A stretch of DNA of 64,000 nucleotides from Phreatobacter sp. (GTDB lineage: Bacteria; Pseudomonadota; Alphaproteobacteria; Rhizobiales; Phreatobacteraceae), in contig NZ_JALHMP010000019.1 of the NCBI RefSeq assembly GCF_022843985.1, positions 1 through 64,000 on the forward strand, in the 5' to 3' direction. Every line of letters starts with the position of its first letter. Within the stretch, counting starts at the first letter, position 1. A program made the translations under genes and the position numbers. This document shows positions 40,398-49,460 of this stretch, one piece after another. Below the pieces are notes generated by a model. It was not told where the DNA came from. It did not search any database and was given only the letters and a program-made list of their open reading frames with translations.

Positions 40398-40413
40398 TGG
40401 CACGCCGCATGCT
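40398..40413 (+). promoter_or_regulatory. Candidate sigma-54 promoter of flgI
   Basis: TGGCACG-CCGC-ATGCT fits the -24/-12 element, with one mismatch in the -12 part. A start near 40424 leaves a leader of about 17 bases that contains the AAGGGGATCCCG ribosome-binding site of flgI, which makes the placement plausible. Confidence 0.6.
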
Positions 40414-40440
40414 TGTCCATGACGACCCAAGGGGATCCCG

Positions 40441-41541
40441 ATGTTCCGCCGCCTCGCCCTTCTTCTGAGCCTCCTGGCCCTTGCCGCTCCGGCCGGAGCC
40501 ACGACCTCGCGCATCAAGGATCTGGTCGACGTCGAGGGCATCCGCGAGAACCAGCTCATCGGATACGGCCTCGTGGTTGGCCTCAACGGCACCGGCGACA
40601 CGCTGAACAACTCGCCCTTCACCCGCCAGTCCATCCAGTCGATGATGGAGCGCCTCGGCGTCAATACGCGCGGCATGAACCTGCGCACCGCCAATGTCGC
40701 TGCCGTCATGGTCACCGCCAACCTGCCGCCCTTCGCCACCCAGGGCACGCGCATCGACCTCAAGGTCTCCGCCATGGGCGATTCCCGCTCGCTGCAGGGC
40801 GGCGAGCTCCTGGTCACCCCGCTCGTCGGCGCCGATGGCGAGGTCTATGCGGTCGGCCAGGGCGCCGTTGCCATCGCCGGCTTCCAGGCTCAGGGAGCGG
40901 CCGCCACCATCACCCGCGGCGTCCCGACCGTCGGGCGCGTCTCCAACGGCGGCATCGTCGAGCGGGAGGTCGCCTTCTCGATCAACCGCATGGCCTCGCT
41001 GAAGCTCGCCCTGCGCAATCCCGACCTGACCACGGCGCGCCGCATCGCCGCCGCCATCAACGACTTCATCGGGGCCCCGGCGGCCGAGCCAACCGACCCC
41101 GCCACTATCCACCTCAAGGTACCGCCGCGCTTCGAGGGCAACATCGTCGCCCTGCTCACCGAGATCGAGCAGTTGCGCGTCCAGCCCGACCAGGTGGCGA
41201 AGGTGGTCATCGACGAAGCCTCCGGCATCATCGTCATGGGCAAGGACGTCCGGGTCTCGACCGTGGCAATCGCCCAGGGCAACCTCACCGTGACGGTGTC
41301 CGAGCGACCACAGGTCGTCCAGCCCAACCCCCTCGCCCAGGGCGAAACCGTCGTCGTGCCCCGCACCCAGATCCAGGCGACCGAGGAGGGCAAGCGCCTC
41401 GCCCTGGTCCGCGAGGGGGTGTCGCTGCAGGAACTGGTCGACGGCCTCAACGCCCTCGGCATCGGCCCGCGTGACATGATCGCCATTCTGCAGGCCATCA
41501 AGGCCGCCGGCGCCCTTCAGGCCGAGATCGAGGTGCTGTGA
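40441..41541 (+). CDS. flgI: Flagellar P-ring protein FlgI
   Basis: 366 residues with a signal peptide (MFRRLALLLSLLALAAPAGA) and the family N-terminus SRIKDLVDVEGIRENQLIGY. Builds the P ring in the peptidoglycan layer. Start fixed by AAGGGG nine bases upstream. The stop TGA overlaps the flgJ ATG by one base, indicating translational coupling. Confidence 0.96.
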   Translation: MFRRLALLLSLLALAAPAGATTSRIKDLVDVEGIRENQLIGYGLVVGLNGTGDTLNNSPFTRQSIQSMMERLGVNTRGMNLRTANVAAVMVTANLPPFATQGTRIDLKVSAMGDSRSLQGGELLVTPLVGADGEVYAVGQGAVAIAGFQAQGAAATITRGVPTVGRVSNGGIVEREVAFSINRMASLKLALRNPDLTTARRIAAAINDFIGAPAAEPTDPATIHLKVPPRFEGNIVALLTEIEQLRVQPDQVAKVVIDEASGIIVMGKDVRVSTVAIAQGNLTVTVSERPQVVQPNPLAQGETVVVPRTQIQATEEGKRLALVREGVSLQELVDGLNALGIGPRDMIAILQAIKAAGALQAEIEVL

Positions 41542-41870
41542 TGCGCAGCCTGACCCCCGAAGTCACCGCCGTCAACGCCGCCACACCCGCCGCCGCCCGG
41601 GTCACGGGATCGCGCGAGCAGCGTGCCTGGTCACAGGCGCAGAATTTCGAGCAGGTGTTCCTCAACACCATGTTCTCGCAGATGTTCACCGGCATCGGCA
41701 CGGAATCGCCGCTCGGCGGCAAGCAGAGCGAAGCCTGGCGTGGAATGCTGGTCGACGAATATGCCAAGTCGGTCACCGGCCAGGGCGGCGTCGGCCTAGC
41801 CAACCATGTCTATCGTGAACTGATCGGCGCGCAGGAAGCCGCGCCCCGCCGTGTTCCGGCCAGGAGCTGA
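41541..41870 (+). CDS. flgJ: Rod-binding protein, FlgJ N-terminal type
   Basis: 109 residues. Contains the FlgJ rod-capping domain (AQNFEQVFLNTMFSQMF and GVGLANHVYRELIG) but ends there, with no muramidase domain. This single-domain form is usual in alphaproteobacteria, where a separate enzyme opens the peptidoglycan. Its ATG overlaps the flgI stop. Confidence 0.88.
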   Translation: MRSLTPEVTAVNAATPAAARVTGSREQRAWSQAQNFEQVFLNTMFSQMFTGIGTESPLGGKQSEAWRGMLVDEYAKSVTGQGGVGLANHVYRELIGAQEAAPRRVPARS

Positions 41871-41873
41871 CCC

Positions 41874-42353
41874 ATGCAGCACCCCGCCACCCGTCCCGTT
41901 CCGCCACCCTTCGCCAGCGCCGCGGAGGCCATCGCCTTCGCCAACGGGCTGCGCGCCACCATGACGGAGCTCAGGGCCGTGCTGGCCGAGGAGACGGCTC
42001 TGGTTCGCGCCGCCCAGATCAAGGCCGCGCAGCCCTTCGAGGCGCGCAAGACCGAGCTGTCGCATCGCTACCTCGCCGATCTCGCCCGCCTCAAGCTGCA
42101 CAGCGCTGCCCTGCGAACCCATGCCGGCGCCGCGCTTGCCGGACTGGAAGCTGAGCATGCCGCCCTGCAGGACGCACTGCAGGTGAATCTCGCCGTCCTC
42201 GCCACCGCCCATGCCGTCGCCGAGGGCATCATCCGCCATGTCTCGCAGGCGGTTCAGGCGCGCCGAGCCCCGGCCGGCTACGGTGCCAACGGCCGCGCCA
42301 CGGCGCCCGCCCCCCGTGCGAGCGCGCCGGTCGCCGTGGTCCGGAGTCTTTGA
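41874..42353 (+). CDS. FlgN-like helical protein, probable flagellar export chaperone
   Basis: 159 residues, mostly helical (about 15-135), with a proline-rich tail. The size, helical make-up, and position directly after flgJ (3 bases) fit FlgN, the chaperone for FlgK and FlgL; sequence similarity is weak in this family, so the call is tentative. Start MQHPATRPVPPPFASAAEAI. flgK and flgL lie 6-9 kb away in this window. Confidence 0.6.
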   Translation: MQHPATRPVPPPFASAAEAIAFANGLRATMTELRAVLAEETALVRAAQIKAAQPFEARKTELSHRYLADLARLKLHSAALRTHAGAALAGLEAEHAALQDALQVNLAVLATAHAVAEGIIRHVSQAVQARRAPAGYGANGRATAPAPRASAPVAVVRSL

Positions 42354-42413
42354 CGGCCGGCGACGAACATTCGCACATGATTTTCAAGAATAATGCATCG
42401 CAACATTTACCAT

Positions 42414-42438
42414 ATGTCCTAACGAGAGCTTAGGACAT
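42414..42438. promoter_or_regulatory. Perfect inverted repeat upstream of flaG
   Basis: ATGTCCTAA (42414-42422) and TTAGGACAT (42430-42438) are exact reverse complements separated by seven bases. The spacer and length suit a dimeric regulator operator; as RNA it could also form a hairpin, but no T tract follows. It is 69 bases before the flaG start. Confidence 0.55.
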
Positions 42439-42506
42439 CGGGTTCATGATCCGGCACTTGGGAGAAGAGGGATCACGAGGTCCTTCCCCCGCAGGGAGTA
42501 CCGGTC

Positions 42507-42944
42507 ATGGACATCCCGTCCACACGACCGGCCGTCGGAACGAATTCTACCGGGCGGCCGGATCCCGTCCAGTACCGCGAAGCGGTGCGGACGGAATTGC
42601 CCCGCGCACAGCGGGTGACACAGCCTCCGTCGAACAGCGCCGGATCGGCGCTGGACGATCGACGCCCTGGCGACGTCGCCGCGCGCGACGAGCGCATCCT
42701 CGCCGACCGCCGCGCCCGCATGGAGCGCATCGCCGACACGATCCGGGAATCGCTCCAGCGCCGGATCGAGAAGGACGAAGCCGCGGGACTTCTCGTCTAT
42801 CGCACGGTCGACAAGGAGACCGGCGAGGTGGTGCGGCAATATCCCGACGAGATGGTGCTGAAGCTCAGGGCCTATGCACGCGAGATGGCGCGCAAGGAGG
42901 AGAACGAGGCGGCCGACACCCGGCGGGTCGAACGGGTCGCCTGA
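42507..42944 (+). CDS. flaG: FlaG-family flagellar protein
   Basis: 145 residues from the ATG at 42507, after CAGGGAGTACCGGTC. The C-terminal half carries the FlaG signature VYRTVDKETGEVVRQYPDEM (about 98-117). FlaG proteins affect filament length or assembly. The N-terminal 60 residues are low complexity. It has its own promoter region with an inverted repeat, and a terminator follows. The symbol rests on the signature only. Confidence 0.75.
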   Translation: MDIPSTRPAVGTNSTGRPDPVQYREAVRTELPRAQRVTQPPSNSAGSALDDRRPGDVAARDERILADRRARMERIADTIRESLQRRIEKDEAAGLLVYRTVDKETGEVVRQYPDEMVLKLRAYAREMARKEENEAADTRRVERVA

Positions 42945-42971
42945 CCCTCGCCGCACCCCTGACCACCACGA

Positions 42972-42993
42972 CCGCCCCGGAAGGGCGGCTTTT
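42972..42993 (+). terminator. Rho-independent terminator after flaG
   Basis: A 6-bp stem, CCGCCC (42972-42977) with GGGCGG (42983-42988), around CGGAA, followed by CTTTT. It lies 28 bases after the flaG stop. Confidence 0.75.
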
Positions 42994-43010
42994 GGCGTTG
43001 CGGATCCAGG

Positions 43011-43874
43011 TTATCCACCGCCCCTGCGCGGGGCGAGCAGGATCAGGGTCACGCCGGCGAGGACCACCGCCGATCCCGCGATCATCCGCATGTCGAAACT
43101 GTCGCCGGTGATCAGCACGCCGAGACCGATGGCCATCAGCGGGCACATCAGCGTTAGCGTCGAGATGAGATTGGCCTCGTATTTCATGATCAGTTTGAAG
43201 AACAGGCTGTGCCCGAGAAGCGAGACGAACAGCGCCGTGTAGACGAGCGCCATGAGAAAGGGCCAGCCGGCATGCACCGCCCGCTCCAGTTGGTTCGTCT
43301 CCAGGGCCATCGAGCCGAAGGCGAGCGGGATCGACGAGGCGAACCCTACCCAGGCCTGGAACTGCAGCGGCTGCACATTGTGCATCTTCTTCATCAGCAC
43401 GACGCCGAAGGCCGATGCGAAGGCGCTGCCGAGGACGAAGATCAGGCCGACCGAGAGCACGAAGCCCTGAGGATCGTACATGACGAGGACAGCGCCCGCG
43501 AAGGCGAGCGCGATACCGGTGCCGCGGCGCCAGTCGATCCGCTCGCCGAGCATGACCACCGACAGGAGGGCGGTGATCGGCACGCCGAGCTGTGTCACCA
43601 CCGCCGCGCTCGACGGCGTCGCCGTCATCAGGCCGATGGAAACGAGGCCAAATCCCCCCGCCCCCATCATCAAGCCGACCAGCGCGATGCGCCAGCGCGG
43701 CCGCGGCCAGGGCAGCAGCCAGGGCAGCGCCACCAGCAGCACCAGGACGAAGCGGAGCGAGGAGAACAGGAGCGGCGGAATGTCGAGATGAACGAGCGCC
43801 AGCTTCGTCACGATGAAATTGGTTGCCCAGATCAGGCAGACCAGCATCAGAAGGGCGAAGTCGCGCAGGAGCAT
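43011..43874 (-). CDS. DMT-superfamily (EamA) transporter
   Basis: 287 residues, ten hydrophobic segments, two EamA repeats; the first starts LMLVCLIWATNFIVTKLALV and the second near IFVLGSAFASAFGVVLMKKM. Related to RhaT/YedA-type metabolite exporters; the substrate is unknown. It ends close to the flaG terminator and is not part of the flagellar operons. Confidence 0.85.
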   Translation of the reverse strand: MLLRDFALLMLVCLIWATNFIVTKLALVHLDIPPLLFSSLRFVLVLLVALPWLLPWPRPRWRIALVGLMMGAGGFGLVSIGLMTATPSSAAVVTQLGVPITALLSVVMLGERIDWRRGTGIALAFAGAVLVMYDPQGFVLSVGLIFVLGSAFASAFGVVLMKKMHNVQPLQFQAWVGFASSIPLAFGSMALETNQLERAVHAGWPFLMALVYTALFVSLLGHSLFFKLIMKYEANLISTLTLMCPLMAIGLGVLITGDSFDMRMIAGSAVVLAGVTLILLAPRRGGG

Positions 43875-43968
43875 TCTCCCGCTTGCGACAGCACGGGCCC
43901 GGGCGCAACCGGCTGGGCCGCGCGGCAGTCATGCCGGGGCGCCGCCCCGCGGTCGGATCCAGCCCGGA

Positions 43969-45360
43969 TCAGCCCGGCGCGATCATCTTGCGCGGGTCGA
44001 CCAGACGGTCATAGTCCGCGGCGCTGACGAGGCCGGTCTTCAGCGCCTCCTCCCTCAGCGTCGTGCCGTTAGCGTGCGCGGTCTTGGCGATCTTCGCCGC
44101 CGCGTCGTAGCCGATCGTCGGGGCGAGCGCCGTCACCAGCATGAGCGAGCGCTCGACACCGGCGCGGATATTGTCCTCGCGCGGGACGATGCCGACGACG
44201 CAATGGTCGGTGAAGGAGACCGCGGCATCGGCCATCAGCCGCACCGATTGCAGGAAATTATAGGCCATGACCGGGTTGAAGACGTTCAGCTCGAAATGGC
44301 CCTGGCTGCCGGCGAAGGTCAGCGCGGCATGATTGCCGAAGATCTGGACGCAGACCTGCGTCAGCGCCTCGCACTGGGTCGGATTGACCTTGCCCGGCAT
44401 GATCGAGGAGCCCGGCTCGTTCTCCGGCAGCGCCAGTTCGCCGAGGCCGGCGCGCGGGCCCGAGCCGAGAAAGCGGATGTCGTTGGCGATCTTGAAGAGC
44501 GAGGCCGCCACCGTGTTGATCGCCCCGTGCGAGAAGACCATCGCGTCATGGGCGGCGAGCGCCTCGAACTTGTTCGGCGCCGAGGTGAACGGCAGGCCGG
44601 TGATCGCGGCGATCCGCTCGGCAACCGCAGTGGCGAAACCGACGGGGGCATTGAGCCCGGTGCCGACGGCGGTGCCGCCCTGTGCCAGTTCCATCAGCGC
44701 CGGCAGCGTCAGTTCGATCCGGGCGATGCCGTTCGCCACCTGCTGCGCGTAGCCGGAAAATTCCTGGCCCAGCGTCAGCGGCGTCGCGTCCTGGGTATGG
44801 GTGCGGCCGATCTTGATGATCTCCGTCCAGGCGCGCGCCTTGGCATCGAGGGCCGCATGCAGATGGGTCAGGGCCGGCAGCAGGCGATGCACGATCTCCT
44901 CGGCACAGGCAACATGCATGGCGGTCGGAAAGGTGTCGTTCGACGACTGGCTCATATTGACGTGGTCGTTGGGATGGACCGGTGTCTTGGAGCCCAGCGT
45001 CCCGCCGGCCATCTCGATGGCGCGGTTGGAGATCACCTCGTTGGCGTTCATGTTCGACTGTGTGCCAGAGCCGGTCTGCCAAACCACCAGCGGGAAATGG
45101 TCGTCGAGCCGGCCGTCGATCACCTCCTGCGCCGCGGCGACGATCGTCGCGCCGATCGCCGGGTCGAGCCGGCCGAGTGCCATGTTGGTCTCGGCGGCCG
45201 CCCGCTTGACGATGCCGAGCGCCCGCACGATGGCCGCCGGCTGCTTTTCCAAGCCGATCCGGAAATTGCCGAGGGAGCGCTGCGCCTGGGCTCCCCAGTA
45301 GCGGTCGGACGCAACGGCGATGGGGCCGAACGTGTCGGTTTCGATGCGGGTTTTCGCCAT
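43969..45360 (-). CDS. fumC: Class II fumarate hydratase FumC
   Basis: 463 residues, the normal length of the homotetrameric, iron-free fumarase. It carries [20 protein letters not shown] near the N-terminus, the active-site [18 protein letters not shown] segment (about 97-114) and the signature [20 protein letters not shown] (about 317-336). Single gene between an EamA transporter and the flagellin gene. It duplicates the function of the class I enzyme at 14926. Confidence 0.97.
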   Translation of the reverse strand: MAKTRIETDTFGPIAVASDRYWGAQAQRSLGNFRIGLEKQPAAIVRALGIVKRAAAETNMALGRLDPAIGATIVAAAQEVIDGRLDDHFPLVVWQTGSGTQSNMNANEVISNRAIEMAGGTLGSKTPVHPNDHVNMSQSSNDTFPTAMHVACAEEIVHRLLPALTHLHAALDAKARAWTEIIKIGRTHTQDATPLTLGQEFSGYAQQVANGIARIELTLPALMELAQGGTAVGTGLNAPVGFATAVAERIAAITGLPFTSAPNKFEALAAHDAMVFSHGAINTVAASLFKIANDIRFLGSGPRAGLGELALPENEPGSSIMPGKVNPTQCEALTQVCVQIFGNHAALTFAGSQGHFELNVFNPVMAYNFLQSVRLMADAAVSFTDHCVVGIVPREDNIRAGVERSLMLVTALAPTIGYDAAAKIAKTAHANGTTLREEALKTGLVSAADYDRLVDPRKMIAPG

Positions 45361-45683
45361 GAATCGGTCTCCGGAGGCCGTCCGGCGGGGGGACGGGCCA
45401 TCGACGTCGCGGGGAGCCCGCGCGGTCTCGATACGCCTCCGGGATAGACCCGAAGCACGCGGCGCGCAATCGGGCAGGACATGGCGCGGCAGGCCCCCGC
45501 CCCACCCGGCAATTCCTGCCGGTTAACTCTTGCCGTGTCGCACAGGCCACAGGGACCTGAGCCAACCCCTTTAAATCGCGCGCGATTTTGGTTTCGAGAC
45601 GAAAATTAACTTTTGATTAGGGTTAACGCGGCAGGGTGCGTCAAAGGCCCGTGAGAATCGTCGGGCCCGGCCGAGGACCACCC
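45361..45683. other. Divergent region fumC / flagellin
   Basis: 323 bases. The flagellin side (45575-45683) is AT-rich compared with the rest and carries a CtrA-like element at 45606-45620 and a TTAAC half-site at 45623. No -24/-12 element of the type seen at flgI was found. The fumC side shows no clear motif. Confidence 0.5.
45606..45620 (+). promoter_or_regulatory. CtrA-like element upstream of flagellin
   Basis: TTAACTTTTGATTAG fits TTAA-N7-TTAA with one mismatch in the second half. Another TTAAC half-site begins at 45623. It is 64-78 bases before the flagellin ATG. Confidence 0.45.
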
Positions 45684-46904
45684 ATGAGCGACATCGTCCT
45701 TTCAAAAGGCATTCGCGGCAATCTTCTCTCGCTGATGAGCACCGCCGACCTGCGTGACCGCACCCAGTTTCGGCTCTCCACCGGCAAGAAGGTGAACTCC
45801 GCGCTGGACAATCCCGGCAACTTCTTCTCCGCCGCGATGCTCAATTCGCGCGCCACCGACATCACCAACCTGCTCGATGGCATCGGCACCGCGATCAAGA
45901 CCCTGGAAGCGGCCGACAACGGCATCCGCTCCATCGTCCGCGTCGTCGAAAACGCCCAGGCCCTGGCCCGTCAGGCCCAGGGATCGGCCGCCACCACCGC
46001 CCGTCTCGGTGGCGTCCTGCCTGTGGTCAACGGCGCCCAGGGCGCCATGACCATGACCACACCGCTTACCAGCCTCGGATTCTCCAATACCGAGACCATC
46101 ACCATCAACACCGGAACCAACCGCTCGACGACCCTGACGATCGGCGCCGGCATGACGGTTGGCGACCTCATCAACGCCGTCAACGACAACACGTCGGAAG
46201 CAACGGCCAGCGGCGTCGGCGTGACCGTCGGCACCGCGGCCGGCGCCGATGCGCGGGCCCTGCTCTCTCCCGATGGCCGCCTCGTTCTCGAATCCGTCGG
46301 CACCCAGCCGATCACCCTCTCCTCGTCCAATGCCGGCACCGCCCTCACGAATATGGGCTTCGGCCTGAACGACCGGACCAAACCCGCCGGCGAGCTCAAT
46401 GTCACCCGCTCGAACATCGCCGCCCAGTTTTCCGAACTGCGCCGCCAGATCGATCAGTTGGCCAAGGATTCCGGCTTCAACGGCGTCAATCTTCTGAACG
46501 CCGACACTCTCCAGGCCATGTTCAACGAGCGGCAGACCTCGTCGCTGACGATCACCGGCGTGCGGTTCTCGGTCAACGAGGACCTGGCGATCGGCGACCA
46601 GATGAACAACTTCCAGACCGATCGCGACATTAACGTCGCCATGGCCGACCTGTCCCAGGCCATGGCGCGGCTGCGCTCGCAGTCGAGCGCCTTCGGCTCC
46701 AACCTGGCCCTGGTGCAGATCCGCCAGAAATTCACCCAGGAAATGGCCAACACGCTGAAGACCGGCGCCGACAACCTGGTGCTGGCCGACATGAACGAGG
46801 AAGGCGCCAACATGCTCGCCCTCCAGACCCGCCAGCAGCTCTCCACCCAGGCCCTGTCGCTCGCGAACCAGGCCGACCAGAGCGTCCTCAGCCTGTTCGG
46901 CTAA
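45684..46904 (+). CDS. Flagellin
   Basis: 406 residues from the ATG at 45684 (MSDIVLSKGIRGNLLSLMST). N-terminal D0-D1 helices (about 1-110), a middle domain with a flagellin-IN-type repeat (SSSNAGTALTNMGFGLNDRT) and C-terminal helices ending LANQADQSVLSLFG. Main filament subunit. The only flagellin gene in the window; flbT and flaF follow, as in Caulobacter and rhizobia. Upstream elements suggest CtrA-linked control; FlbT may act on its mRNA. Confidence 0.92.
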   Translation: MSDIVLSKGIRGNLLSLMSTADLRDRTQFRLSTGKKVNSALDNPGNFFSAAMLNSRATDITNLLDGIGTAIKTLEAADNGIRSIVRVVENAQALARQAQGSAATTARLGGVLPVVNGAQGAMTMTTPLTSLGFSNTETITINTGTNRSTTLTIGAGMTVGDLINAVNDNTSEATASGVGVTVGTAAGADARALLSPDGRLVLESVGTQPITLSSSNAGTALTNMGFGLNDRTKPAGELNVTRSNIAAQFSELRRQIDQLAKDSGFNGVNLLNADTLQAMFNERQTSSLTITGVRFSVNEDLAIGDQMNNFQTDRDINVAMADLSQAMARLRSQSSAFGSNLALVQIRQKFTQEMANTLKTGADNLVLADMNEEGANMLALQTRQQLSTQALSLANQADQSVLSLFG

Positions 46905-47033
46905 GGGGGTTGAAGGGCCGAGGCCGCGCCGCGTGATCAACAGGAACCGGAGGACGCCGCTGCTCGGGAAGGTCATGCCATCGCGGGCGCATGTGCTAGC
47001 ATCTCGCGTTGACGAATCGTGCGGAGGCTCGGG

Positions 47034-47447
47034 ATGGCGCTCAAGGTCGAATTGAAGCCCGGCGAGAAGTTCATTCTCGGCGACAGCGTCATTGTCAATG
47101 ACGACCAGCGCACCCGGCTGACCATCGAGGGCGAGGCGCCGATCCTGCGCGAGAAGGACGTCATGACGGTGGAAGCCGCCGACACGCCCTGCAAGAAGAT
47201 CTATCTCCTCGTCCAGCTGATGTACCTGTCCCGCGATCCCGGCCGTCATCACAAGATGTATTTCGACCTGGTCAACGACGTGGTGAAGGCGGCCCCCTCC
47301 ACTCTCGGCTTCATCGACGACATCAACAATCACATATTAACCGGTTCGCTGTACAAAGCTCTAAAGGCCACGAAGGGCCTGATCGAGTACGAAGGGACTC
47401 TGTTGGGTCATGCATCACGGAGCAGCGGCGTACGCGTCGACCGCTAA
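47034..47447 (+). CDS. flbT: Flagellin regulator FlbT
   Basis: 137 residues, start MALKVELKPGEKFILGD with GGAGG before the ATG. FlbT binds the 5' leader of flagellin mRNA and controls its stability and translation. It overlaps flaF by 38 bases. 129 bases after the flagellin stop. Confidence 0.92.
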   Translation: MALKVELKPGEKFILGDSVIVNDDQRTRLTIEGEAPILREKDVMTVEAADTPCKKIYLLVQLMYLSRDPGRHHKMYFDLVNDVVKAAPSTLGFIDDINNHILTGSLYKALKATKGLIEYEGTLLGHASRSSGVRVDR

Positions 47448-47781
47448 GGTCACGGCAACAACGAACCCGCGCGATCTGGAGGCGAGCCTGCTCCTGAGGG
47501 CGGCGGCCAGACTGCAGTCGGTGAAGGACAATTGGGACACCGGAAAGGCCGAGCTCGGCCCGGCCCTTGCCTATAACCGCAAGCTCTGGACGATCCTGTC
47601 GACCTCGGCGACCCAGCCCGACAACCCGCTGCCGCTGCCGATCAAGAACAACATCGCCAATCTCGGCCTGTTCATCTTCCAGCGCACCATCGACATCGAG
47701 ATCGCGCCGGCGCCCGAGAAGCTTGGAATTCTCGTCACCATCAATTCGAACATCGCCGCGGGCCTCGCCGGCCGCGGCTGA
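47410..47781 (+). CDS. flaF: Flagellin regulator FlaF
   Basis: 123 residues, with the conserved central segment ALAYNRKLWTILSTSATQPD. FlaF promotes flagellin synthesis or secretion in Caulobacter and Brucella; it acts with FlbT. The start MHHGAAAYASTAKVTATTNP overlaps the end of flbT, so the two are translationally coupled. A strong terminator follows. Confidence 0.92.
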   Translation: MHHGAAAYASTAKVTATTNPRDLEASLLLRAAARLQSVKDNWDTGKAELGPALAYNRKLWTILSTSATQPDNPLPLPIKNNIANLGLFIFQRTIDIEIAPAPEKLGILVTINSNIAAGLAGRG

Positions 47782-47800
47782 GGCAGGCCGCCTGGCCGCA

Positions 47801-47842
47801 CGCAAAAAGGGGCGCAACCGCTGATGGCTGCGCCCTTTTGCG
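47801..47842. terminator. Bidirectional terminator between flaF and flgL
   Basis: A long imperfect stem, CGCAAAAAGGGGCGCA (47801-47816) with TGCGCCC-TTTTGCG (47829-47842), with A and T runs on the flanks so that it can stop transcription from either side. It lies between the convergent genes flaF and flgL. Confidence 0.8.
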
Positions 47843-47868
47843 TGGGGGCGGGGATGCGGCGCCGTTTC

Positions 47869-49452
47869 TTACATATAGTTGACGATGGTGAGCTTGGAGA
47901 GCATCGAGCTCGTCTGGTAGCTCGCCTGCAGATTCGTCTGCAGCGCCAGGATCTGCACTGTGACGTCATTATCGTCGACGCCCTCGATGTCGGCGAGCAG
48001 CCCGCCGAGCATGGCGCGGCGGTCGCTGTGGCGGGTCTTGGCGGAATCGGCGGCAGTGTTGGCGGCGGCGATCTCGATCTGGATCGACTGTACCGTCTGG
48101 CTGGCCTTGTCCATGCTGAGGCCGGAAACGACCCGCGGCGTCAGCGCCTGAAAGCGCTCGAGCCCGTTCGGATCGCTTTCGCTGAAGCGCAGCGAACTCG
48201 CCACCGCCATGTATTGGACCGCGGTGCGCAGCGCTTCCTCGTCGGCGCGCACGCCGTAGAAGACCGCCTGCGAATTGTCGACTTCGGCGGAGGCGGTGGC
48301 GCGGGGGTTCGGCGAGACCCGGTCCCCCTGGTACCAGCGCACGGTGCGGGCCTCGGCATTCTGCGGCGTGTCATAGGCGATGGCATCGGCCATGGTCCCG
48401 GACACGCCCGCCACCAGCCGCTTCGGCACGCCCGGCTCAATCGCCGGCGGGCCGACCAGGGCCGCGGCCTGCGTCTCGCCATGGAAGAAATCGTCGCCGG
48501 CCTTCACGGCCGAGGCGGCGGCGAGCTTCGTGCCGACCATCCGGCTGACCTGCGTGCCGAGCGCGGCCCGCAGATTGTTCAGCGTGTCGGCCGAGGTGGC
48601 GCCGACCCGGAACTGGTCGGGCGCGACCAGTTGCGCATCCGCCGCGACCGCGGTCAGGGTCAGGTTCTCGATGCTGCCGTCCGGCAGGGTGAAGCCGATG
48701 GTGAGGGACTGGTTCGGCGCGGCATTGCCGGCGCCCGCAGCAATGGAAACCGAGGCGGGCGGACCCGCTGTCCGCGTCGCCGTCAGGCCGTCCACCGCGC
48801 CCGAGACGAGGCCGACCTTCAGCCCGAACGCATGGGTGCCGTCTTCGGCCAGCGTCACGGGCTGCGTCCCCGTCGCCGAGAGGGTCAGCCGGCCGGTGGC
48901 GGCCGGGTTGCTCTCCGGATTGGCGGAGGCGACACCAAGATCGGCCTGCATTCTCTGCAGCAGGACGGTCTTGAACCCGTCCTTGGAATTGTCACCGCTG
49001 AGGAAGATCGAGGGATCGAGCACTGGCGGCGTCGCCGACTTGCGGCCGCCGAAGACATAGCGGGTCCCGTCGTTGGCATTGAGCATGGAGACGACAGCAT
49101 TCAGCCCGTCGCCGGCGGCGACCTGGCCGATGGTGCGACCCGAGGAGAGCTTGTACTCATTCGGCTGGAACGACGTCTTGGTCGAGGAGACCGTCTTGGC
49201 GATCCCGGTCAGCGAGGTGTCGATGATCGAGATGCGCGTGGTCACCAGGGAGATGCTTTGCTGCCAGGCATCGATCTGGCTCATCGATGCACGAAAGGCG
49301 AGCGAGAAACCGCGCTCGGGGCCGAGGCCTCCGTAAGTTTCCGACTTCTTGCCGGAGCCGAGCTGCCGCTGCAGATCGGACAACTGGGCCTTCATACGCA
49401 TGAAGTCGCTGGCATTCAGGCCGGACAGGATCCCTGCGGTACGGATGGACAT
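47869..49452 (-). CDS. flgL: Flagellar hook-filament junction protein FlgL
   Basis: 527 residues, longer than usual (about 300-400). The N-terminal and C-terminal helical regions (MRMKAQLSDLQRQLGSGKKS; LQTNLQASYQTSSMLSKLTI) match FlgL; a long variable central region (about 150-380, rich in Thr, Ser, Gly and Ala) is exposed between them. It is larger than the flagellin of this window. Eight bases after flgK, last gene of flgE-flgK-flgL. Confidence 0.85.
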   Translation of the reverse strand: MSIRTAGILSGLNASDFMRMKAQLSDLQRQLGSGKKSETYGGLGPERGFSLAFRASMSQIDAWQQSISLVTTRISIIDTSLTGIAKTVSSTKTSFQPNEYKLSSGRTIGQVAAGDGLNAVVSMLNANDGTRYVFGGRKSATPPVLDPSIFLSGDNSKDGFKTVLLQRMQADLGVASANPESNPAATGRLTLSATGTQPVTLAEDGTHAFGLKVGLVSGAVDGLTATRTAGPPASVSIAAGAGNAAPNQSLTIGFTLPDGSIENLTLTAVAADAQLVAPDQFRVGATSADTLNNLRAALGTQVSRMVGTKLAAASAVKAGDDFFHGETQAAALVGPPAIEPGVPKRLVAGVSGTMADAIAYDTPQNAEARTVRWYQGDRVSPNPRATASAEVDNSQAVFYGVRADEEALRTAVQYMAVASSLRFSESDPNGLERFQALTPRVVSGLSMDKASQTVQSIQIEIAAANTAADSAKTRHSDRRAMLGGLLADIEGVDDNDVTVQILALQTNLQASYQTSSMLSKLTIVNYM

Positions 49453-49460
49453 GATGCCCC

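Noticed and set aside
40413-41474. A 353-codon frame on the plus strand in a different frame from flgI.
   Set aside because: It overlaps flgI completely, and flgI has the signal peptide, family N-terminus and ribosome-binding site.
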